Origin: Excoecaria cochinchinensis
Lineage: Eukaryota > Streptophyta > Magnoliopsida > Malpighiales > Euphorbiaceae
Assembly (NCBI GenBank): GCA_947683425.1
Contig: CANTUQ010000020.1
Coordinates: forward strand, 7,071,001-7,135,000
DNA: 64,000 bases
Reading direction: 5' to 3'
Part shown: positions 12,580 through 23,059 of the stretch, one piece after another
Layout: every line of letters begins with the position of its first letter
How positions within the stretch are numbered: position 1 is the first letter of the stretch
Notes under the pieces: generated by a model
What the model was told of the DNA's origin: nothing
Databases searched by the model: none
The model's input: only the letters and a program-made list of their open reading frames with translations
Program-made: the position numbers and the translations under genes

Positions 12580-15008
12580 TGTGACGCCCATTCCCCAATG
12601 ATAGACTAGCTCAGCTAATCTTAATTAGAGAAGGCCGCACACACACAACAAAACACATGCTTAGCCTGAAGAATAAAATTTCATCACATACGATCTTAAC
12701 TCACACATCACATGCCAACTACTTATAGTGCATTTCCATAGCCACACGCATTGCACATACATATTTAGGTTAACATTCATAGTTATCAGATTATTACATG
12801 CCTTTACATACCCGCTATACATACGATGGTACAAAAGCTTATACAGAAATCCCAAAATATTAAACCCAGAACCTACACTTCCTATTTCCTACTGTTGATC
12901 GTATAAAATGCAGGGACGTCCTTCGATCACCTCTGGTCCGTACCTGCAAGGATTAGAGTAAATCCATGCTAAGCGACAACGCTTAGTGGGCAACTCATAT
13001 ATAGCAAATAATTTATCACACCTCAAAAACACCATACATTACATGCTAGAAGTCATGCCAGAGCAATTATTATCAAGCAAATATCATTTTAAGCATAGTA
13101 CTGTCCATTACTACATTCAATCATAAAGCATCAATCACTTATTCACATATCCATATCACATGCTTTATTATATTATAGTCACTTCCCTGTATTATTTGAT
13201 TAATCATTTAGCTTGCAATTCAATGACGCGGATAACGGGCATCGCATTGGTACCACTCAGGTACAAGAATCACATCAATATTACACTTACTCATGGGTAC
13301 CCTCAGGTACCAAAATATCATTTCACTTATAATATAATCCAGCAAGGATTATTCACATTATTTTTGCATTGTGATTCCCATGGAATCAGACACATTATAC
13401 GCTATAGGCATGCCTAACTATCCACTACTTGACTCGCAGGCTTAAATTGTTAAACAAATTATTCAGTTCACATTGATCACTTTTCACGTCACATACAGAG
13501 ATAGCTCATATCACATTCACTGGCATATTCAATATGCTTCCAAATTCATTCTTCATAGTTCATAACTACATATTTGATGGCATTCAAGATTTATCACATA
13601 ATATGCAAGTGTACCCGCTTAACACTTACTCATAATGTCCTTCATTTCACTTGAAGACTTACCATTATAAAGTCTGAACACATTAGGGTTATATTGCCAA
13701 AATAGGGTAGGTCACGGTCACAATGAATTTCATTGTCACCGTTACATGTTGAAGTTCAAAACAGAATGCAAACTGGGGACAGGTCACGGTCACAATCAAT
13801 TTCATTGTCACCGTGACATGTTCCCAAGTCTCGGCAGAATGCATCTTGAGGGTATGTCACAGTCACAATGAACTCCATTGTCACCGTGACATATTCCCAC
13901 TTTGCAAAACAGAATGCTCTCTTAAATACCTCACGGTCACAATGAATTCCATTGTCACCGTGACATACAAAAATCAAGTAGGCAGAATTGAACTCAAGCA
14001 TATCTCACGGTCATAATCAATTTGATTGTCACCGTGACCTAAGCAAAAACACCATGACATAATTATGTTTTTCAGTCCATTTCTTCCTTCTCATTTAAGC
14101 TTCAAATCTCACTCTCACTTTTGGCAATCAACCCATAAACATCAACCACATAATCAATTAGCACATACTTGTTTTCCCTTTTTGTTTTGACATTCAATAA
14201 TTGCACAAATCATAATCATTCTCTAGCATTATATCACCAAGCATATTACTATTATAATCACATAATCTAGCATCACATAATTCATGCTCAACTTCAATTT
14301 CGCATACACATACAATTCAAATCTCTGTTCAACCAACACAAATCATACAACCACACAATTAAGGTTTGTTCCCAAACCTCGTCGCCTTAGCTCCTAATCT
14401 CGACGGACGCTCGGCTCTCCGATTACAGCTTTTCCCTTATCTCTCTTCACTTCTTCAGCTAGCAAAACTAATTCAAATTCTAGGATTGAACACAACCCAT
14501 CAATTCAAATACCAATACCAAATCAAAACCAAGAAGAAGAGTAGAAGATGAGAATAAGCACACATAATCACTTACCCTTAGGTCTTAACACTTAATTCTT
14601 GCTCCAATTAGCTATATGCATACATCCACTTAAACCACTTTCATCCTCACTCACAGAAGCAAGAAGAAAGATAAAGTTGAATGCAGAAAAATGAAGAATG
14701 AGGCCAACACACACTCACCTCTCACTTCTCTAGGCAAATGCATGCAAAGAAGGAGGTGGCTAACTCTCATGATGCCACACGGATTCCACTCTCAATTCTG
14801 CCTCCACTATCCATTTAATCAAGTTATTTTATTCTCTAATCCACACTTACTTAACTTAGTTAATCCACTTCTTACTAATCATGCACAATTCCCTTTTTAA
14901 CCTCTTAAATTCCCTTAGCCTTTAAATTAAGTCCAATCCTACACACTTAATTACACTTAGACCCCAAATTAAACTAATTGCAACTAGGGTACAAGTTCGG
15001 CCATGACA
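12580..15008 (-). mobile_element. Solo LTR (minus) inside G1a 5' LTR
   Basis: It starts TGTGACGCCC, ends GGCCATGACA and is flanked by the exact duplication CGAGC (12575-12579, 15009-15013). It is 2429 bp with no internal domain. Its hairpins are variants: CCATGCTAAGCGACAACGC near 12974, GTACCACTCAGGTAC near 13249, GGTACCCTCAGGTACC near 13296, AGGCATGCCT near 13405. Polypyrimidine and promoter-side sequence lies toward the right end, which gives minus orientation. No gene inside. Confidence 0.93.
13712..14038 (-). repeat. Array of five CACGGTCACAAT palindromes
   Basis: Units start at 13712, 13784, 13857, 13931 and 14005 (spacing 72-74 bp). Each is TCACGGTCACAATGAA..centre..TTCATTGTCACCGTGA with few mismatches. 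Spacers share 'cagaatgc' with the spacers of the H1 array, but the palindrome sequence differs (GTCACAAT in place of GTGGTAACC). Confidence 0.92.
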
Positions 15009-15332
15009 CGAGCAGATCTAGGCATTACCCTATCGCGAGCGGGCACCTGTGCGCGAGAGCGCAATAGCTTTCGTTGGCCGCTCATTGTTACGATTGCGAC
15101 AGTGAGATACATTTCTATCTCCACACGAGAGCAAAAGAGGCCGCGATCACGACCTGGGGCAAGTTTTGCCTCTGTCGCGAGTGTGATAGACGTCGCGAGT
15201 GCGACACCCCTAGCTTCAATTTGAGTTTTCTTTTGTGATTTTCGATGTTTATTTTCGAACTTGTGATGCTTTTAGGTTTATACTTGGACTATTTTATGAA
15301 GTATATGAATATAATTGGATGTATTATGCATG

Positions 15333-15583
15333 ACCTGCAAGAGTCAGTTTAGTGGATAGTTAGGTATGCCTAATAGAGTTCAGTAGCTTTAGCCCTCAGT
15401 TCTATTCTGGACCCTGATCAGGTCCCCATTTAGTTCCTTGCGAACCTCAATGTGTTTGGATCTTGTTTAAGATCCCCTCCATAAAATGTTTTTGAATGAG
15501 AAAATGTGATGTTACTTTTCGATTCGTACCCGTAAGGTACCGCCAAGCATTCACTCATTATCCATTACTGTGAGTCAGCAGGT
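15333..15583 (+). other. Conserved multi-hairpin stem-loop, G1a 5' LTR copy
   Basis: Left arm ACCTGCAAGAGTCAG..GTGGATA; right arm TTATCCATTA..GAGTCAGCAGGT. Inside: TAGGTATGCCTA, GGACCCTGATCAGGTCC, AGTTCCTTGCGAACC, GGATCTTGTTTAAGATCC, GTACCCGTAAGGTAC. The trio that follows (15775-15856) includes AAGCGTTATCGCTT and GCACGG..CCGTGC. The first trio stem is weakened here (accattatgaattgctg). Confidence 0.8.
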
Positions 15584-16250
15584 GTTATATTTCATTGTGT
15601 TATTAGAACGTGAATCCGAATGACTATGATTATAAGTATGTGAATCTAAATGGCTCTATTTATAAGCATATGAATGTGATTATGAACCTTTGAATGCTTA
15701 TGAATGTGACTCAATTACGATTTTGTCTAATGATTATCAGCTTATGCCATTATGTATGCATTTTGCCTTAATAACCATTATGAATTGCTGTCCATATTAT
15801 TGTTGTTTGTTTTCCCACTAAGCGTTATCGCTTAGCACGGGTATTTCATCCGTGCAAGTGCGGAAGGTGTATAGCTTTCGGGAGAGTCATCGCAAGTCAA
15901 GCCAACACAGTGGGATTGATGTTAGGACTTGACTTCTTTTTGTATTATGATTCTTTTTGTAATAGTAAGCTATTATTGTATTTAGTCTTTTGTTCAGCTT
16001 CCGCTTTGTAATTCTAAAAGATGTAATTATTTTGGTAATATCATAACGGTTATATAATGAAAATTATTACATATATGGATGAATGATCAGTTTGGTTTTA
16101 AAGTTTTAATTTTCACTGTATATATGTATGTTTACTACACGTGGATGAATGTTATTGTACCATTTTTCTTGGTGACACCCCTGCTCACACGAGTTCTCAC
16201 TCCATTGCGGATGAGTTCCCTTATGTATGGGTAGGGGGTGTTACAGTTGT

Positions 16251-16264
16251 TGGTATCAGAGCCC
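16251..16264 (+). other. G1a primer-binding site
   Basis: TGGTATCAGAGCCC, complementary to the 3' end of initiator methionine tRNA, five bases after the 5' LTR end. This is the usual priming site for plant Ty3/gypsy chromoviruses. Confidence 0.93.
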
Positions 16265-16352
16265 CGATTTAGGCATTTTCTAGGTGTTATTGTGCATAGA
16301 TATATGTCTCGGACTGTGTTGGCTGATGCGGGTGTTCTTGTGTTTATATTAG

Positions 16353-17480
16353 ATGGATTCTGATTTGGTGCAAGGGTTGCATTAGGGGTCCACTGAGAGT
16401 GTGAATCCTCAAGCAGTAGATGCTTCAGTGTCTGTTTCGGCTCAAACACCTACGGTTCAGCCTGAGGCCGCAGCCATGCCCTTTGAGGCAATGTTAAAGA
16501 TTTCTCTGGACATGGCTCGTGTCTTAGAGAGAGTGACCGCTCCGAGAGCCCCTTTAGAGAGTATGAGGAAAGCTGGTGCAGATGATTTTTATGGGACTAG
16601 TTTGATGAGTATGAGTATGTTGAGAAATGGATAGAGAAGGTAGAGCGTATTCTGGATGAGATTTAGTGCCCTTTGGATAGGTAAGTAGAATGTGTTGTGG
16701 CATTGCTTGGGGGATGTGCCTACGATTGGTGGACATTGGTCTTTAAGAGGGATTTTACCAGTAAGTATGTGACTCGGGCCAATAAGGATGCTAAGTGGGC
16801 ACAATTCTTATGTTTGAAGCAGAGGGCTATGTCTATTTCGTAGTTTGAAAAAGAGTTTAACCGTCTTTCTAAGTATGCTCCAAAGGGTGTTTTGATAGAG
16901 GGGTTTAGATGTAGGCACTTTGAGGCTGGATTGAATGAGTCCTTGAGGGCAATGCTGATTTCATTGATGAGTACTCCGGGTATTGGTTACTAGAAGATAG
17001 TGCTGGAAGCAGTACGGGCTAAGAGATCCAAGTCAGTTCTGAATGAGATAGCTCAAAGGAGGAATCCCCCTCACGGAGGATCATCATCATCTTCAATAAG
17101 AGGCCTAGAAACCAGCATGATGAGTCTTCCTCAGGTCCTACTTCGAGAGGTAGGAGGCAAGGTTCTGCCATGGGTTCTTGTGAGGGCAGAGGTGGTTCTG
17201 GTATTAGGACTGAGGCATTGCCTGAGTATTCTCACTGCAGCAGACGCTTCAGGGGTGAGTGTAGGTGGCTCACGGGTGGTTATTTTTGATGTGGGAGTAC
17301 TGATCACTATTTGGCTAACTGTCATAAGTTGAGTGAGACTTCTGGTGATCAGCGTGAAGCTAGTAGAGTGGGCTCGAATGCACCGCAAGCTAGTCAAGGT
17401 AGACGCCGAGGTAGAGGTGGAGGTGGTCGGCCTAGAGGGGGAGCTCCATCAGAGTTGGTTGATCATCCTTTGACGGTTCC
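16353..17480 (+). pseudogene. gag: G1a gag, broken
   Basis: This is the Gag capsid and nucleocapsid region of the retrotransposon. The ATG at 16353 begins 'MDSD', like the G1b gag start (MDSN), but a TAG follows at 16383. The frame then reads a PQAV..VQPEAA..MPFEAMLKIS stretch shared with G1b until a one-base deletion near 16590. Parts reappear in other frames, e.g. 'RAMSIS.FEKEFNRL' near 16830 and 'MSTPGIGY' near 16975. The zinc knuckle near 17230-17320 keeps GECRWLTGGYF, CGSTDHYLANC but lost its first cysteines, and a TGA sits within the second knuckle. An RGRGGGGRPRGG tail (17404-17445) leads into protease. It cannot make an intact protein. Confidence 0.88.
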
Positions 17481-18040
17481 AGCTAAAGCATATGCTATTA
17501 GAGCTCGGGATGAGCAAGTTGCCCCAGATGTGATTGCTGGTAAGTTCCTACTCTTTGACACTGAGATTTATGATCTAATTGACCCTAGTTCCACCCACTC
17601 ATATTTGTGCACGAGTAAGTTATTTGACAAGCTGCATGATGTTGATCAGTTAGATTATGAGGATTGTATGACCAGACCTTTAGGGTATAGTGTCAATATG
17701 AGTAGAGTGTATAGGAATTGTCCTCTTTTGGTTCAAGGTTTTGAGTTTTTTGCGGATTTGATCGAGTTGCCATTTCAGGAGTTTGACCTGATCTTGGGTA
17801 TGGATTGGTTGAGTAAGCATCGGGCTGTGGTGTATTGTCATAGGAAAGTGGTTATGTTGCAGGATAGAGATCAGTCTTCTGTGGTGGTTAAAGGTTTGGG
17901 TTCGAGTTCCTTGAGTAATGTGATTTCCGCTATGCAAGCTAAGAGGTTTATGAGGAAAGGCTGTAAAGCATTTCTAGCAGTGGTGTTGGATTCTAAGCGT
18001 GATCAGGTTGAGAATGAGGATATCCCAGTTGTTAGGGAGT
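17481..18040 (+). pseudogene. pol: G1a protease domain, active-site glycine lost
   Basis: This lies in an open stretch from 17311 to 18261. It is an aspartic protease of the retropepsin type, which cleaves the Gag-Pol precursor. The active-site region is at 17572-17605 and reads LIDPSSTHSYL: the aspartate (17581) is present, but the glycine that normally follows two residues later is serine. The C-terminal part has the typical DLILGMDWLSKH segment near 17790-17820. Upstream and downstream frames are broken, so the domain is only a local survivor. Confidence 0.88.
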
Positions 18041-18205
18041 TTGAAGATGTGTTTCCAAGTGAGTTGCCTGGGTTGCCTCGCGAGAGAGAGGTGGAGTTTT
18101 CCATAGAGATAGTGCTAGGTACTTTGCCCATTTCGAAAGCACCTTATCGGATGGCTCCTGTAGAGTTGAGGGAACTTAAGACTCAGCTACAAGAGTTATT
18201 GGATA
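18041..18205 (+). pseudogene. pol: G1a reverse transcriptase, N-terminal part
   Basis: It encodes the start of RT, with the FEDVFPSELPGLP and PYRMAPVELRELK segments common to plant chromoviruses. The frame is cut at 'LLDM' by element C, whose duplication GGATA covers the join. The domain resumes at 26778. Residues after 18205 in this frame belong to the LTR of C. Confidence 0.9.
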
Positions 18206-19864
18206 TGTCACACCCCCATCGTCGCCCCCATTGGAAGGACGCCGACGGGTGCGCTACCTGACGCTCACTCGCACAGATATACACATGCACAATGCAGAAG
18301 CATACATTCATACATAACATACATACGAAAATACGGATTAATTAAAAACTTGACTTAACATGTGGCACAGAATGATCATGCAATAACTCACACACATGCA
18401 AGCACTAAGCGGAAGCAAAAAGCGAATAATAATAAAAAGGAATAACTAATAAATATAATAACGTTTACATATCCCAATATAATCTCCAGATCATTACATA
18501 ATTAATTACAAATACAATAATACAGAAATACAATTGCTGAAATATAGAAACTGAATAAAAATACAAAACTTCTAACTCCTATATGGCCGACCTTGCAGAT
18601 GCGCGACTAGAACAGAACCAAACCTGCCACCTGCACGGGAAAAGAACCCGTGCTAAGCGATAAACGCCTAGTTGGGAAAACACAAAAGCAATATGGACGA
18701 CCATTCACAATGGTCATCAAGGCAAAACACATTCACAAAGGCAAAAACGGACATTCATAACACACATATAGTCAGGCTTGCATAGAAAGGCATTTCGTCA
18801 CAAACTCACATTCATATTCATATACTTGTGTCGAAATTAAGCCGAAGCCGACAAAACACCATACACAATACGAGTAACATCATGCCGAACTATATACAAT
18901 TTCACATGCATAAACTTACCAGGGTATCGGACATCAGCACCTTACCATTCATGGTGGCATGACATTTAAACGTGCAATTATCATGCCCAATTACTCATAC
19001 ATTATCTAAGAACCCATTCACATGTTATAAGATTACCATGCTATACTGTACACAATTATTATACTAAGAACACGAGCTAATTAAACCTACTTTCTGTCAT
19101 GTCATACTACCCACACTAGTCGAACCCAAGGAAATACGTCAAAACACCACACTTCCATTGCAAGACTCTTCAACATATAATATCATGCCAAACTCATAGA
19201 CACATGACAACATGCCGAAGATACTACAACAGTAGAGACCATAGGAATATATAGCAAAATATTACATTCAGAGTATACACAAGCTCAAGATCAGATTCTT
19301 AAACACTTTAACTTGCCTCATCATCATCCATTAATGCACATATACTTACCGAAACCGATCACATACATTGTACCTCAGATAAAACATATGTAATCATTCA
19401 ATAGTCCAGATTGCCTTATCATGCATACTAATTCACATGATACCATAATAATTAACAGTACAGAATCACACTCATATACATACTAATTAACCATATCAAT
19501 CCATAATTTAAGCTCACATTCGTATACATATTATTTCGTATGCTTATACCCTAACTAGTCGGATTCACGTTCTAATAATAATAACATACTAACATATACT
19601 CATGGCATTTGAAAGATTATGGTCACAGTTATGCACGTTTTAATTCCAGTACTTATATCTATAATTGAAAGCATACAAATACATTCACCATATGATATAC
19701 ATATATGTATACAGATAAATACGCTCAATTCACCTGTTTAAGTCACATTCAACCCATTCAGAGCTTCATAATCATATTTGATTACATAACTGATACACAT
19801 GTCCAGAATTATGCTCATTCGAATATCACCAACTCCAATTCATATCAGACAAAATAAATAGAAT

Positions 19865-20152
19865 ACCTGCTGACTCAAAATAGTGGATAACGAGTATACA
19901 GACAGTACTTTACAAGTAGGAGCCGATACGGACAGTACTTTACGGGTACGAGCCGAGAAAACCAATTTTTAGTTTTTCCTTTATAACTTTCACAAAACAT
20001 TTACAAAGGGGATCTTAAACAAGATCCTATCACATAAGGGTTCGCGAGGAACCAAACAGGGACCTGATCGGGGTCCAAACATTCAAAGGGCACTGCAGCT
20101 AAGAGACTCTATTAGGCATGCCTAACTATCCACTAGACTGACTTTCGCAGGT
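19865..20152 (-). other. Conserved multi-hairpin stem-loop, C1 copy
   Basis: Arms ACCTGCTGACTCA..GTGGATAA and TATCCACTAG..CGCAGGT. Inside: two AGTACTTTAC..GTA units (the second is GTACTTTACGGGTAC, the first is damaged), GGATCTTAAACAAGATCC, GGTTCGCGAGGAACC, GACCTGATCGGGGTCC, TAGGCATGCCTA. Confidence 0.8.
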
Positions 20153-20968
20153 CATACATAAGTGACAACACGTTTCAAGTCACATGTCAAAGTTCATCAT
20201 GCACCATACCGAGTATCATGGGCATATAAATAAGGTCACACTATCCACGTGCATCATGCAAGTCATGTGTCGATTAATAAAATGTATATATATATCTATA
20301 TATATATATACATACACACAAGTATATCATCATGCATAATCCGGAGTCAAAAAGACAAACACATATGTTCATAATATCAATCATACCTCATACAATTCAT
20401 ATTATGAAGCATGCAATATAATTCAATCAACACACCTTAGCACTATTCAATATCCTAAAACATATCAGAATTAATTGCGGGACCATATTATGCCAATGAT
20501 TAATAACGCATAATTTTAATCGTGGAATAATACAATATACTCTTAAGCATGGCATGTTATTTTAGAAAAGAAACAGACTAAAGATATGCATAACATAATT
20601 TACATTAAGATAGAACATGTTCGGGACTAAACAACCAGAAGTTAGCCTTCATAATTCCTTCGCATTCGAAATATGACATGGAATACAGACCACAACAATA
20701 AGCATATCTCAATCCAAACCATACAGTGAAAATCCCACAATCATTTAACATGATCACTATAATCCAAAACTTATTCCAAAATACCACATATAACTTATCA
20801 TAGATAACATATTATTAATACCAAATAAATTGGGATAATCAATCATATTAGCAAGGTAATATAGCACGCAGTAGAGGAAAATACCATAAAAAGCGTTTGG
20901 AAATCATTTTATAAAACTGGTCACTTGGGGGAAGAAAAACAGAAGAGCCGGGAGACCTGAGCAACCGT

Positions 20969-21051
20969 CACGTCACGTGAACGTCGCTCACGTCGCATGA
21001 GCATCGCTCACGTAGCGTGAGCATCGCTCACGTCGCGTGAGCTGCTCACAT
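20969..21051 (-). repeat. CTCACGTCGCGTGAG palindrome array, four units
   Basis: Tandem units of 20 bp, each a palindrome of CTCACGT..GCGTGAG form joined by 'catcg'. The partner LTR C2 has only two units (about 25830-25873). Confidence 0.9.
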
Positions 21052-22773
21052 TGCCTCCTTTTCCTTCCCCGATATCGCAAACATGCAGAATCTCCATCGT
21101 TTCCTAGAAATTCTTTTTAAAACTTCTCATAATTCATTCAATCATGCATAAACTCTTACCTTAACACTCAAATGCATATCACAACATACTCAAGATCAAA
21201 CTAAACTCAACATTCCAGAAATTAATCAAAATAACCAAAATCAAGCATAACCACATTCAAGTTCCTCAAGAACATAAACCCTAAAATTACAATAACTTAA
21301 ATTCTCAAACAACATTTCTAAAACAAATCCCAAACCTGAAATCTTTAGCTTCAAAACCACACTACAAACTTCAATCCTCCAACATCTCCTTGCCCTTAAG
21401 TTTCCTCTTGCAACCCAAAACTTGCACAAACAAAAACCCATAAATTACTCTTCCAAAACCCTAATTCAAAATAGCAAAACCAGGAGAAGAGAAAGAAGAA
21501 GAACATGCAGGAAACCCTAACCCAAACTTACCTCATCAAGCAAACTTCAAGCTCTATCAAGACACCAATTCACACAGCCAAGGAAGGGAGAACAAGGAAT
21601 GGGAAAGAGAAAGAAAGAAGAGCAAGGAAGAGGAGAGGAGAGAGCATAACGTGATTTGCTCCTCCCTCTCATTCTTTTTCTTTTTCTTCCTTTCCCACTA
21701 ATTGCCCACCTGCCAAGACACATGGCAGCCTCCTATTGGCTCCAACCAAAATATCTTACTTTATTACTCTTTAATCCTTTGACAACTTTGCACTAACTCA
21801 CTTACATAATTATTTCTTCACAAACTTAAATTATCTTTTCAATTAGGTCCTTATCATCCAAAATCCACATGCACAAATTACCGAAATATCCATCACTTAT
21901 TCGACTTAACTTGCCAAATCCGACTAGGCCCGAATTGGGGTGTGACAACTCTTCCCTCCTAAAAGAATTTCGTCCTCGAAATTCGCTTACACCGGAAATA
22001 ATTCCCAACACAACACCCCAAGGTCTCATCAAACTCATGCACTACCACTTTCAAACTACTCACTTGCTTACACTTATCGCCGTCGCTATACTCTTACATC
22101 ACTTTCTTATATTCGAATCAATAATAATTACCTGGATAATCATTACTCAACTGCATATCAGAAATCAAAACACAACACTTCACACATAAACCATTTACTT
22201 TCACTGATAGTTATACAAATCCTTTACTACATCCAAGATGTCCATCGCACATGTTGTTTCCCTTAACAATACTTCTGTTAAACTCCAAAATCATCTTACA
22301 TTCACCTATATAAGATTCTGAGATACTCCCTGTACACTTTGTCAGCTTTCCCTCAATCAGAATGCATATGCAAATGCTTCTCATGTATGGTCAAAGGGAT
22401 GATAATGCAATGAGAGTGCGATGGCTCATGTATGCAAAGTGATGCAGAAGAGATGCAATTGATGCTATAATGATGCCCTTTGTCCTATCCCCATGATTCA
22501 ATATGCTTTCATTCAAATACTTGCTAGGGAGATAGCTGACAATTATACAGAGGATTTACCAAAACCTTACAGAATCCAAGTATCCTTCTATTTCAAAATA
22601 CCAAAACAAACTTTACTCGAACCTATCATAACAACTTACCGGAAGGTTCTGCAAATTCTCTCACTTCACTACAGTGTGCAACAAACCCAAATGCACACGG
22701 GTGGCTTTAAGCAATTCCTCTATATCCTTTCTAACTTGCCAATTAGATTTTCACTCATCTCGGGGAAGTCAAC

Positions 22774-22932
22774 CTACCCAAAAATCCGAATCAACCCAGG
22801 CACTAACGTCCTATCATCGGAAGCAGTACCAGAATCTTCGACCAAAGGATACTCAGAAACACTCTGATCAGCACTAACTAGGTTCACACATTCTGTTGTC
22901 TCACCCACAAACTCACTAGGATTAGACTCCAT
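22774..22932 (-). pseudogene. gag: Start-of-gag remnant in element C
   Basis: A minus-strand frame of 52 codons begins ATG at 22932 with 'MESNPSEF' and ends at TAG 22774. The start resembles the G1 gag start (MDSN, MDSD) and lies about 110 bp downstream of the primer-binding site, where gag should begin. No nucleocapsid, protease or RT follows. It is probably a relic of an autonomous ancestor; keeping the start of gag is common in non-autonomous LTR elements, where it may overlap the packaging signal. Confidence 0.6.
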
Positions 22933-23040
22933 CTAACCAGGACACAAGACACGACACATCTGCATTAGGCCATGAAACAAACCGACTCACATACAAAGAC
23001 ACGACATATAACAAACAACACACCCAGAATCATCAAACCT

Positions 23041-23054
23041 GGCCGCTGATACCA
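23041..23054 (-). other. Element C primer-binding site
   Basis: On the minus strand TGGTATCAGCGGCC, five bases from LTR C2. The first nine bases match initiator Met tRNA; CGG replaces the usual AGC-type continuation. Confidence 0.85.
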
Positions 23055-23059
23055 CTAAC

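Larger units (their letters stand above)
11365..16245 (+). mobile_element. G1a 5' LTR, split by a solo LTR
   Basis: It starts TGTCACACC and ends TGTTACA, followed after five bases by the primer-binding site. It is about 2.45 kb without the insert at 12580-15008. The TATA box is at 11666; decayed TCGCGA-type palindromes lie at 12400-12579 and 15014-15205; the stem-loop is at 15333-15583 and the hairpin trio at 15775-15856. Confidence 0.92.
18206..21947 (-). mobile_element. Element C, 3' LTR (C1)
   Basis: It starts TGTCACACCCCC and ends GGGGTGTGACA; no gene. The hairpin trio is at 18631-18719 (GACGACCATT/AATGGTC stem), the stem-loop at 19865-20152, four 20-bp CTCACGT palindrome units at 20969-21051, and GAAGAGAA-rich promoter-side sequence at 21480-21690. 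The 60-66-codon frames shared with C2 reflect recent duplication, not genes. Confidence 0.93.
21948..23059 (-). other. Interior of element C
   Basis: On the + strand it begins 'actcttccctcctaaaag', the complement of a polypurine tract, followed by 'aatttcgtcctcgaaattc', the complement of a chromovirus gag-pol end. The middle (22330-22540) is a non-coding block rich in ATGC words that also occurs in T and D. The right end holds a gag start remnant and the primer-binding site. No pol domain is present. Confidence 0.85.

Noticed and set aside
13712..14038. Regularly spaced palindromic repeats reminiscent of a CRISPR array
   Set aside because: The repeats lie in a plant solo LTR, spacers are similar to each other rather than unique, and no cas gene is near. 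They are LTR palindromes.
16251..16264. Possible tRNA-like sequence at TGGTATCAGAGCC sites
   Set aside because: These are primer-binding sites complementary to a tRNA end; no tRNA fold surrounds them.
22493..22867. 124-codon + strand frame in the interior of C
   Set aside because: It runs against the element's orientation, overlaps the gag remnant antisense, and has no recognisable domain.
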